64,000 nucleotides of DNA from Actinospineispora spinosispora DSM 44797 (GTDB lineage: Bacteria > Actinomycetota > Actinomycetes > Mycobacteriales > Pseudonocardiaceae): positions 1-64,000 of the forward strand of contig NZ_AUBB01000029.1 of assembly GCF_000429025.1 (NCBI RefSeq), written 5' to 3'. The notes beneath the pieces are model-generated. The model saw only the letters and a program-made list of their open reading frames with translations, was not told the origin of the DNA and did not search any database. Position 1 is the first letter of the stretch; each line of letters starts with the position of its first letter. This document shows, piece by piece, positions 36,001 through 48,000 of the stretch. Position numbers and translations under genes: made by a program.

Positions 36001-39000
36001 CGATTACCAGGCCGAGTTCGATCGTCTGGCCGCCAAGGACGACGGCTGGTTGTTGACTCTCGCCGTCATCATCCGGTTGGCCGACCCGTCGGGCCCGCAC
36101 CACGACGACCCGAGGTACCTGGCAGCGGCCGAGCTGGGTGCGACGATCGCCGCGCTGTTGGCCGCCGACGCTGGGGAGCTCAACCCCGCGCTGCGGGTCG
36201 CACACGCACGGTTGATCGAGGCACTGACCGACCGGGACGCCACCCTCCGATCCGACCCGTACCAGGGCGAACAGCCGCGGCTCAGCGTGATCGAGGCGCT
36301 GGCGGCCGACCTCGGCCCGGCGCGGCGCGCCGAGGTGCACGCGCTGCTCGACGCGCACCGAAGCCTGGTCGACTACCGGGCCGTGCTGCACACCGAGCGG
36401 CGCGGCCTCGCCGCCCACGAAATCCGGAAGCGGCGCGCGGCGTTCGACGCGGCGCTGACCGCCGTGCTCGACGGGCCGAGGGCCGCGGCGCGGCCGTTCA
36501 CCGAGACCGAGCAGGTCATGCTCGACTTCGCGCGGACGCTGGCCGACCAGCTGATCACGCCTCGCCGGGAACGCGAGCTGGCCGAGGTCTACCAGCGGCC
36601 GTGGACGCAGGCCCAGCGACTGCTCGTCATGCTGCGCGACGAACTGGCCTACCGAGAACACGACACCGACGGCGATCTCGACAGCGACACGGACACCGGC
36701 ACGGCGCGGCGGTTCGGGTGGCTGCACCGGGCGGTGCGCACCCTGGGCAGCGCCGAGGCGACCGAGGATTCGGCGTTGGCCGCCCGCCGCGACAACGTGC
36801 TCGACGCGGTCGTCTCCGCGCGGAACGAGCTGTCCACCGTCGCGGCCGATGACACCGGTCAGCTCATCTACCAGCGGATCGTGCTGGCCGAGCTGGAGCA
36901 CGAGCTCGCGTTGCTCGAGGCGGCCGTGGCAGGCCGGTCCAGCACCGATGTCCTGGCCGGGCACGATCTGCACCTGGGGCTCGCGGTCGCCGCGCGGGCC
37001 CGGCACGAGCTGCTGGCGCACCTGGTCGAGCAGCTACGGCTCACCGACCACGCACGCACCCAGGAGCGGCTCGCGGCATACCACGCGCAGCTGGCCTCTG
37101 CCGAACGCGCGCTGGCGCAAGCGCGGGAACGGTCGGCCGAAGCGGACCGGGTGCTGTCCTCGCTCACCTCGGTCGAGCCGGGTGACGCGCACACGCTCAG
37201 GTCCTGGCTGCCCCATCGGATCCTCGACCGGCGACGAGGCCCGGAGATCCGCACCAACCTCACCGTGCACGGGGTGCACGAGCGCCAGGTCAGCGACATC
37301 GCCCACTCGCTCGGGATCACCGAGACCGACGTGCGCCGAGCCGTCGCCACGGCACCGGAGCTGCTGCTGATCGCCGACGGCGACACGGTGTGGCTCGCGC
37401 CGGAGGCGGCCGTGGAAGCTGGCTTCCGGTTCACCCCGCGCAACGGTCGACCGGCGCTGGTGCTCAGCGGACCGGCGGGCGAGCTGCGGCTGGACGGCCG
37501 TCAGCTGCGTGCCGACAGCAAGACGACCGGTGAGGCACCGCTCCCCTACCTGGTGAGCCTGTTCGAGCGGTACGCGGCGGAATGGATGATCGACCCGTCG
37601 CTGTCCTTCGATGCGGTCGCCAGGTCCGCCGCCGTGTGGCGGATGATCGCCGAAGGCTGGCGCGGCGCTGGGCACGAACCGACGGCCCACGCCGGGAACC
37701 TGCTGATGCACCGGGTCGAGATGGGCGAACCGATCGGCTATCTGGACGCCGAGCGGACCCGGACGAGCACCGTGCTCGAACTGCTCACCTGGCGGCTCGA
37801 CGACGGGACCCAGTTGCTGCTCGGTGCCGGGGCGGTGGCCCCGGACGCGCCGCTCGGGCCCGGGTTCTCGGCGGCGCGCCCCACCGCTTCGGTGGTCCAC
37901 GTCCAGGTCGCGGACCTCGACGGCCGGTTCGGCAGCGGCGTGGTGGTCCGCCGGGCGACCCGCAACCGACCGGCGCTGGTGCTGACCGTGCTGCACGCCG
38001 TCACCGGCGCCGCCGATGACGGGGTGCTCGTCGAGGGACGGCGGTCCCGTCGGTGGGTCACCGTCACGCTCGACCGGTACGGCTACCTCACCGAACTGGC
38101 CGCCACCATTCACCAGATCACCAACGCCCGCTCCGACGCCGCGCTCGCCACCCTGGACCTCGCCTTGGTCGAGGTCGACGGTCTGGACCTGCCCGCGCTG
38201 ACGGTCCGGGACACCCCGGTCGAGCAGGGTGAGCTGGTGCTGCTCGAAGGACACCCCAGCGGACATCGGCTGGCCACCCAGGCGAGGGTGCGGGTCAGCG
38301 CAGGCGGCAAGATCCAGGTCCGGGCGCTGCTCGGTCAGGGGACGTCCGGCGGCCCGGCGATCGACCAGGACGGCCGGATCGCGGGCATCGCCCACATGGC
38401 GACCGTCGAGGACCGGACGAACCATCTGATCGCCCCGGCCCTGATCCTGGTCTTCCTGCGCCAGGCGATCGAGCTGCTGGACTCCCAGCCGACCACCGGG
38501 CCACGTTCGGAATCCGGTTCGATCTCGGTGGGCCTGGTCGCGGGCGTCGGGCTCGTCACCAGCACGCTGGTCGCGGCCGCCGCGACCGGCATCATCGGCC
38601 CCGGTGTCTGGCAGGCGGCGGGGCTGGTCGCGGGTGGGCTGATCGCCGCGCGGGCCACCATGCTGCTCACCAGATCGTTGGACTCCTACACCGCGGTGTC
38701 CGACGCCCACCGCAGGGCGGTGATCGGGGCCGCGCTGGAGGAGGCCATCCGGCTGCTCGCCCGCCCGCTCGACCTGAACGAGGGCACCGGGCTCACCGAC
38801 GAACTGCGCGAGCGCTACCGCCGCGTCGAGGAACTGCTCATGCTGGTCAAGACCCGGGCCACCGAGCTTCGCGGTCACGACGACGACCGGGCGCTGCGCC
38901 GGCTGCGGTTCACCACGGCGCGGGAGTTCGCCGCCCAGATCCGGGTGCTGGCACAGCACCCCACCGTGCGGACGCAGGTCGGGACGCTGCTGGCACGGCG

Positions 39001-42000
39001 GCTGGCGAAGCACGGCGGTCTCGCCTCGGCAGCGACGATGGTCGCCGAGACGTCGCTGCCCCGCGCGCTGGTCACCGCCGTCGCCAAGGAACATCCGGCG
39101 CTCAGGACAGTGAACAGCGCGCCGAGGACGGAGCGCACCCGGCCCGCCCCCGGCCGCTTCGACGATCGCGGTCACACCAGGTTCGGTCTGCTGCTCGGCG
39201 CGACGGCGATCCCCGGCATCGGTGCGCTGGTGCTCAGCGTCGCCGGAGTCGCCGGGGTGTCGCACATCGCGCTGCGCTGGATGGCGACGGTGTTCCTCGC
39301 GGCCACCGGCGGGGTGGTCCTCGGCCGGATGGTCGTCCGTGTGCTGATCACGCTGCGGGCGGCGTTCCCCAGCGCACAGGATGTCGAGCTCGCCGCGCGG
39401 ATCCTGCCGATCCTCAGGTCGCCCTCGTCGGTGCACGACCAGTACGTGGTCAAGGGCTGGTTGCGGCCCGAATGGCGGGCCGAGGTGCACCGGCACCTGG
39501 GGTCGGTCAAGTCCAGAGGGGATGCGCGTCGCACCGCTGAGCTGGTCAGGCAGTGGCTCGCCGCGCAGGACCGGGCCGACCGGCGAGATGAACACGGCCA
39601 CTCTTCGGTCGTCACCGTGGTCGCGGTCGCCGCGACGGGCGGGCTGGTGGCGGCGGCGCTCACCGGGGTGGTGTCGGGAGTGGGCGAGACGCTCGTGCTG
39701 GCCGGTGGGCTCGGGCTGCTGGGGGGCCTGGCCCGCCAGCTCACGCGCCACCGTTCCGCCGGGCGCCGGGCCACGCACACCGGGGCCGAGACGTCGACCC
39801 GCCGGTGGTCCCCGCGTCAGGCCAACGCCCCGCCCGCGCGGCACAAGGCCACCCGCCACACCGTCGCCGCACATGCCGGTCCACGCACCGTCGATTCCTG
39901 GCTGCCCGGCCGGCAGCGCGGCGAGCACCGCCGGTCGAACCTGGGTGTGTTCGAGTCGCTGCGCGAGGTCAACCACCGCCGGTTCGCCGGTGGGCTGACC
40001 GTGTCGGTGCTCGGCAACTGGATGCAGGTCACCGCGCAGGACTGGCTGGTGCTGACCCTCACCCACTCCGATGCCGCCGCGCTGGGCATCGTCACCGCGC
40101 TGCAGTACGCGCCGATGCTGATCCTGCCGCTGATCGGCGGGGTGCTCGCCGACCGGCTCGACAAGCGGTGGCTGCTCATCGGGATCAACACCGCGACCGG
40201 TGTGCTCACCCTGACGCTGGGTCTGCTCGACGTCACCGGCGCCGTGCAGCTCTGGCACATCTTCGCGCTGGCGCTACTCACCGGCGCGACCAACGCGCTG
40301 CTGCAGCCGATCCAGTCGGCGTTCGTGCCCCAGCTGGTCCGCGAGGAACAGCGGGCCAACGCGCAGCAGCTCAACTCGATGATCACCAGCGCGGCCCGGA
40401 TCGTGGGTCCCGCGCTGGCCGGTGCGCTGATCGGCCTGACCGACACCGGCACGATGTTCCTGCTCAACGCGGCCAGCTACGTCGCGGTGATCCTCGGGTT
40501 GCGGGCCATCGATCCGTCGCGGCTGCACCGGGAGGAGCGTCCGGCCATCCAGGAACCCGATGAGGGGGCGGTCCAGGAGTCGGCCCAGAAACGCGGCCAG
40601 CTGCGCCAGGCCCTGCGCTACGTCTGGGGAGACCGGTCGCTGCGCACGGTCCTCGGGCTGGTCTTCGTGGTCTCCACCCTGGGCATCAACTTCTCGTTGA
40701 CGCTCCCCCTGCTGGCCAGTGAGGTGTTCCACGGCGGGCCGCAGAGCCTCGGGGTGCTGACCACCTCGTTGGCGGTCGGCGCGCTGGTCGCCAGCCTCGG
40801 CAACCGTGCCTCACCGGACCTGTTCGGGCCGAGGACGATCGCGCGTGCCGCGCTGGTGTTCGGCCTGCTCGAAGTGGCCGCGGCGATGATGCCGTCGCTG
40901 TTCATCACCGCGCTGGTGCTGGTGCCGCTCGGGCTGCTGAACCAACGGTTCACCGTCACCGCCAAGGTCTACGTGCTGCAGACGACCACACCCGAGTTGC
41001 TCGGCACGGTGATGGGCCTGCACACCGTGCTCTACCTGGGCGGTAACCCGATCATCGCGCCGCTGCTCGGTGTACTCGGCGAGCACGACGGGCGCGCGCC
41101 GCTGTGGCTCGGCGGCATCGCGTCCGCCGTGGCCGGGCTGGTCGCGCTGCGGATGCTGTCGCGCGCGGTCGGCGATCACGCTGTCGATGATCATGCGGAG
41201 AACACCTCGAAGAATCCGGCCCGGGGCAGTCGGGCCGCGATCCGCTGGCTGGTCCGCGCCGCGCTGATGACCGCGCTGGCCGTGGTCATCGCGTTCGGCC
41301 CCGCCGCCGGAATCGCGCACGCCGCCGGCCTGGGTACCGCCGCGCACGGGTGGTCGAACCTGGCGCCCGTAGTGGCGCTCGGCGGTGTCTGGATCGCCGC
41401 GCTGGGCTACGCGATCCGGCGGCGTGGCCCGTCTCGGGACCGGGTCGCCGCCGCGCATCGGGCCGAGTTCACCCCGGTAACCAGACCAGCAACAGAGGAA
41501 GGTCCGATCATGCCATCGACCGGCAACAGGTTCGGCACACTACCGTGGCGAGAGCTCGAACCGGCCGAGCGCGACATGCTGTACGACGCGCTACGCGGTC
41601 TCGACGGCGAGCAGATCGTCGCGCTCGGCGGCGGGGTCCGGGTGCCGGACAGCGGCCGGGTCATCAGGTGGCTGCCTCGGCGGGCGATCGCCCACCGGCT
41701 GCTCCCGTTCACCGGCTCGGAGCAGTGGGCGAACGACATCGTGGCCCGGATGAGCCTGGTCGAGCTGCCCCGGACCAGGTCCGGTCAGCACGACGCGCTC
41801 TTCCTGTCCGAACCGTTCGCGCTCGCGCTGGAGCTGTTCGGGCTGCGGATACCGGACCGTCCCGGCGATCTGATGGGCGGGCTGGTGGCCACGGTGAGCC
41901 GGGCTCTGGCGGACGACAGGGCGACCGCCGACGCGATCGACGCCGTCGCCGGTGCTTCGGACGAACTCGTCGAGGCCCGCCGGTCGCTGGCCCAGCAGGC

Positions 42001-45000
42001 GCTCGACGTCGAACGCACAGTGGTCGAGCCGCTGCGTGACGCCCGCGAGTTGGTGCTCGACGCGCTGCGCGCCAACCTGGCCGCCGAGCCGCACCTTCCG
42101 CTACTGGTCGCGCTGGCGACGAACGCGGAGACGCTCAGCGACCTGCATCCGCGCTGGCGGCAGGACCCCGGTGTGGTCAGGCTGATCGTCACCGGGCGTT
42201 CCGCCGACGACCCGGTCTCCTCCGATCCGCTCTCCTGGGCTCCGGCCGCGGCGGCGCTGGGTGAGGTGGTGCGGGAGCTGCTGGGCCTCGCCAACGGCTC
42301 CGCCGGGTTCGGCGCGTTGGCCGAAGCTCACGGCAGGCTCGTTACGACGCAAGGTGCTCACGAGCGCGTCTCGCGGCTGGCTCCGTCGAGCACCGAGGCG
42401 ATGCTCGGCAGGCAGCTGCTCGCGCTGCTGGCGAGCGAGCCCGAACTGTCTGTCGACCCGGCGCAGCGGTTGTGGCGGGACCTGCTGACGAACTGGACCG
42501 GCCTGCGCAAGGCCCGCAACCTGGCGTTCAGCACCGCCGACGAGTTCCGACCGAGGACGCTGTTCATCAGGCGGGCGGCGTTCAACACCGCGCTGCACGC
42601 CGTGCTCGACAACCCGAAGGTCGCCGACACCCGAGCCCGGCGGCAGGTCTTCGAGCTCGTCACGCGGCTGTCCACCCAGCTCATCGAGCCGAGCGCCGAG
42701 GTCGAGTACGCCCAGGTGAACCACGATCTGCTGGTCGACACCGCCCGGTTCGCGGGCACGCTCGCCGAATGGAGCGACCTCGACGCGCTGGAGCGCCGGA
42801 TCGACCGGCTGCGCGCCCTGCCCGACGACAGCCCGGCCAGGGCCGCGTGGCTGCTGCTGGAACGACAGGCGGAGATGTCGGTGCTGCGCCAGGTGATCTC
42901 GGCCGCCGTCGATTCGCCCACCACCGCCTACCCTGATCAGCGCACGAACATCGCCTGGGGGACGTTCGCGCCGTCGACCGCGTTCACCGTCGAGGAGCCT
43001 GCCGCGATGCTGCTCGACCAGTGGCTGGCGCGCCAGCAGATCGCCGTGCTGGACGAGGCGGAGGACGGTGAGGCCTGGCTGCGGCACTCGTCGGGCTGGG
43101 CGCCGGTCGGCACCGAGCAGCAGCTGCACGCGGCGGCGCTGCACCGCCACGCACTGCTGAAGCAGAACCGGACCACCTCGACGGTGACCTACCACACGGC
43201 GCTCACCAGCGCCAACCGGCGGGTCGAGCGAGCAGCCAGCAAGCTCGCCGCCGCGCGGCGCGTCCCGAGGTCGAGCGGGCACGGCCGCTCCCCCAGAGCC
43301 TCGTCCAGCGCTCAGCGCGGTCGCACCGCGAAGGCACCCACCGCGTCGGACGACCCGGCAGGACACCGCAGCGACGCCGGTTCCCGCACCGCTGGTGGTG
43401 CGGTGGCCGCGACACCGGCCGCGACCGGGCTCGGGTCCGCCGTCGCCTCGGCGACCCTCGGCGACCTCACCGGGGCGGCTCCCTCGGCACACCACACGCT
43501 GGACGTGGCACCGAAGCGTGGCCCGACAGCGGGACAGCGCAGGATCGGCACCACAGTGGCACGGGCGGCGGGCCTAAGGACGGTGGGCATCGTCTCCGCC
43601 GCCGCGGTGCTGTCGCTCGGGCCGCTGGCGAACACCGCGGCCGCCGTGTCGTCTTCGGTGTCTGCCTCAGTGCACACCCAGGCGGCCACCCACCCGTGGG
43701 GCTTCTGGCTGGTCGGGGCGGTGGCCGTGCTCGCCGTGTGGAGCACGGCGCTGTGGTCGGTGCGCGCGCTGACCAGCTGGGTCGACCGGGAGCAGCGCCG
43801 CTCGGTGGCCAGGTACGGCTGGGTCGCGATCGGTCGGATCGTGAGCAGGCTCGGGGCCCGTGACGGCTCACCGGCGCTCGACGAGCTGGTGGCCGTCGAC
43901 CCGTCGTTGCGTTCCCGGCCGAGCAGCACCCCGGGGCCGGACGTGGTCGCCGCCGCCGAGGCCGCCCGTCCGGTGGCCCGCAAGGCGCTGGACACGCTGG
44001 TGGCTGCCGAGTCGAAGCTGCGGAAACTGCTCGCCGATCAGCCTGCCGACTCCGCCGAGGTGTTCGAGGCGACCGTGGCCAGGAACCAGGCGCACCGGGT
44101 GGTGGACGAACTGCTCGACGACGTGGTGCTGGACCTGGTTCGGCTCGGCGTGTCGGACCGCCGGATCGCGCGGCAGCTACGCAGGCCGGTCGGGGTGGTC
44201 GCCCTGCTGACCGGGCCGACCAGGCAACTGCTGATCGCCTCGACGGGCAACCCGCCGGTCGTCAACTGGCTGGAGTCGGGAGCGTCCGTCTCCGAGGCCG
44301 TCCTGCAGAAGCTGGTCAGCCGGATCAACGGCAATGCCGTCGAGGCTGCCCGGGTGCGGCTGGCGCAGCAGCGCGACGCGGAGCGGGACGCGAGCATCGC
44401 GGTCCGGAAGCTCGTGGAGACCGGTGTGGTGTGGCTGCTGAACACCCCGATCCACACGCCGTACGGCGAGCGGATCCCGTTGCCCGTCGACGCGACGCAG
44501 CGGATCGCCGACTCCTTGAGGCTGCCGCTGGCGTTGGTGGAGTCGATCAGCATGGACCGCCGCATCGTCTACGACGTCCCGGCCGCCATCGGGCTGGACC
44601 GGGAGGTGTGGTTCAAGCGGTTCACCTCGTTCGAGGGCCAGCTCGCGCTGGTGCGCTCCGCGCTGGACAAGGCGCGCGCCGAGCAGGTGAACTCGGCCAA
44701 GAGCGTCCGGTCCGCGATCACCGTCTGGCGCGCGACGCTCAGGTCACACGCGGGCGCGGTCCGCGCCGCGATCGCGGACGCCCAGAAGGACGGGGTTCCG
44801 ATGTCCGAGCTCAGCCGCTACTCCGGGCTGAGCGCCAAGCGGATCAAGGCATTGCTCGCCGGGGAACGGGCGAGCACCCCGGCCGAACTGACCGGCCGGG
44901 TCCCGGCGGTGCCGTTGCTGGTCGCGATGTGGCGGTTGGCAGTGGCGTTCGCGCGGGTGCTGCGCACACTGAAGGGCTACTTCGGGCGTGACCCGCCCTG

Positions 45001-48000
45001 GCTGGTGGGCAGGATGGGCGCGGGCCGGGTACTGCGTCAATCGGTCGCCGGCCAGGACGAGGTGCTGGCCCGGATCGAGGCGGCGACCAACGAGCTGCTC
45101 GCGGCCAACAAGGAAGTGCGCACCCGGACGCTGGACGAGATCGGTGGGATGATCGAAGCGTTCCAGCACCGGTCGGCGGCGGCATGGGACGAGCTGGCGG
45201 CGTCGAACGCCCTGGCCGCGCAGGCCGTCGAGTGGCGCGACCTCGCCCGGTCACAGTTCCTGCATGCGATCGGTCCCTCGGTGCTCGCCGCCTCCGAGGC
45301 CGGTGTGCTCAACCGGCGGATCGCCCGGTTGACGGGGTTGAGCTTCGAGCAGGTCAGCGCGATCACCCGGCGACCGGAGGGCGATCCGGCGCAGCGCACC
45401 CGGCGGGTGGACTGGCTGATCGAGAAGTGGATCGGCGCCTGGGGCCGACGGCACCCGGCGAACGAGATGGTCACCATGGCCAATGGCGAGCAGATGACGT
45501 TGGCCGAGCTGGGCGGGCTCGCGCGCAGACTGGGCCACGGCAGGCGCGGCTACCAGCTGGCGATGTTCGTGGACGGCCAGGTGGTGGCGTTGATCGGCCG
45601 GGGCCGGATGCCGGTCTATGACGTGACCGACGGGCACTACCACCACATCGGCTACGACGACCCGCGTAACACCAGCATCGACGGGTTCCTGTCCCGGCTG
45701 CGCAACGCCGGCCACCAGGGTGTCATCACCTTCCACCCGATCCCGCAGCGCGGAATGGGGTTGGCGACGCTGGGCGGGTCGTTCTACTACCTGGTCGCCC
45801 CGGTGCAGGCGCTGGGGCTGGTGTTCAACGTGCCGATGCTGCAGATGTGGGGCAAGTTCCCCGACGTCCGGCTGCTGGACGCGATCCGGGCGCTGCCAGA
45901 GGAGCTGCGCTGGCGCGCGGTGCTGGGTGTCGTCGGCGCCCGGATGGACGTGCCAGGCGCGCTCGGCTACCTGCGGCTGATGGCAATCCTCAACCCGGAT
46001 CTCGCCGAGTTGATCGGGGAGACCACGATCGCCAAGGAAGCCGTGACCACGCTGCTGGGCGGGCAGGCATTGCGCACCCTCAACCCGGCCTGGGTCGCGC
46101 TGGTCCAGCAGCTGATGCACGCCACGACGCTGCTGCGCAGGGACCACCAGGCGGGTGTGCTGAGGACCGAGACGCTGTCCGCGCTGCCCGAGGTGCTGAT
46201 CGAGGTCATCACCACCGAGGAGCACGAGAACCCGGACCGGATCGCGATCGAGCTGGTCGGCGCGCTGACCGAAAGCATCGAAACGCTGGCGGATGTGCTC
46301 GCCGCCCGGCACCCGAGGTCGTCGGCCGAGCTGGGAGTCTCCGCCGAGCTGGTGGCGTCGGGCAAGCTGCCGATGTTCAACCCGCACCTGCGCGAGCTGC
46401 TGCGTGCCTCGTCGGAGACCGGCTACCTGATCGTGCTGCACAACGACTTCGGGCTGGCCAGGGTCGCGGGCAACGGCCGGTTCGCCGATGTCACTCCGGA
46501 CGAGCGGTTCGGCGCGCCGCTGCTGGCGCTGCTCGCCGAATACCCCGACGCCAAGATCGTCCTGGCGCACCTGGGGGTCGGGAAGTTCACCCAGCTGTCC
46601 GTGCGGCACCTGGATCTGATCGACCACATCCTGTCCGATTCCCGCTACGACCACATCGACTTCGACATCTCCTGGAACGAGGTGGCCCGCCAGCTGCTGA
46701 AGGTCGAGGCCGACGGCAGCACCCCGATCCAGGACCGCTTCATCGAGCTGATCCGCAAGCACCAGGGCACCCGCCGCATCCGCGACGTCGCGCGCGAGCA
46801 CGGCTACGGGCGAGGCTGGGCGATCTTCGGGTCGGACGCGGTGAAACCGGAGTCCAACCCGCAGTACTTCCGCCACCACAACGACCTGGAACCGATCTTC
46901 AACCGCATCCTGCACGAGGTCGGCCCCGAGGCGCTGCGCGACGTGCGGCACGCGAACCTGGAGGTCCGCCTCAGCCACGCCAAGCGCGACGTGCAGCAAT
47001 GGGTGTTCAACGAACTGAGCGACCCGGCCAGCCGCGCCGAATGGGACGAAGTGCTCGCACTGATGAACCCGGGCCGACGCCGCATCGTCCTTGACTGGTT
47101 CGATGCGCAACAGAACAGGCTGACCGCGACCGCGCCGGGGGCCGGACCGAGCTACACCCTCGACGACGGCACCACGCTCAATTGGCGCGACAACCGCCAG
47201 TTCCGCAGCCTGATGCGCTGGCACAACGCCGTCACCCCCGAGGTCGTGTCCGGGCGGCGGCTGTCGCTGCGGCTGCTGTTCAACGCGATGAGCGCATCCT
47301 GGGCCGAACACGTCCAGCAGAAGGAGGACCGCGACGCGGAACGCAAGGCCCGTAAGGCGGCGAAGCGCTCCTCACTGCACTACTGGACCAACGTCCACGG
47401 TCTGGGCCTCTCCGACCCCGACGGCCGGCCGTACACGGTGGAAGCGCTGATCGCGGCGCACCAGACGAAGCTGGCCGCTGACGACGAGTGGGCCGGGCGA
47501 GTGCTGGGCATGACCCAGGAGTCGGAGCTGCGCCGCATCGCCGACAAGGCGGAGGTCAAGCGGCTGCGCAAGCGACTGCTCATCAAGACGGGTATCTCGG
47601 CGACGGTGGCGCTCGGCGCGATCGTCACCGGGAGCTGGATGTTGTGGTCGGCCCTGGCCAGCACCACCGCCATCTACACCGCGTTCGAGGTGCGCGGCGC
47701 GCTGAACCTGCAGCGCGGCGGATACAGCCAGCAGATGCGGGTGATGGTCGAGTACACCTTGGAACGCGGCCAGTTCAACCTGCACACGATCCGCCGTCTG
47801 CTGCGGGTCATCCGCAAGTACGCCGTGTTCGACCGGGCCACCCCGCAGCAGCTGGCGAACTTCGACGCGTCCGCCGAGAAGTTCCTGGTCGTCGCGCAGG
47901 TGCTGATCAACATGGAGCTGCAGCCCGGTGAGACCGCGCGGACCCGCAACGAGACCTGGCTGCAGCTGTTCTCCCGGCTGCTCGACACGCTCGGCAACGA

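Noticed and set aside
35660..37021. Minus-strand open frame with some Val/Leu-rich sequence
   Set aside because: Reads as a shadow of module Y1, whose plus-strand sequence is conserved in Y2 and Y3.
37034..40258. Long minus-strand open frame (over 1,000 codons) opposite trypsin-1 and MFS-2
   Set aside because: Composition is His/Arg/Gln/Gly-biased with no recognisable domain, while the plus-strand frame there has a full trypsin triad and an MFS domain.
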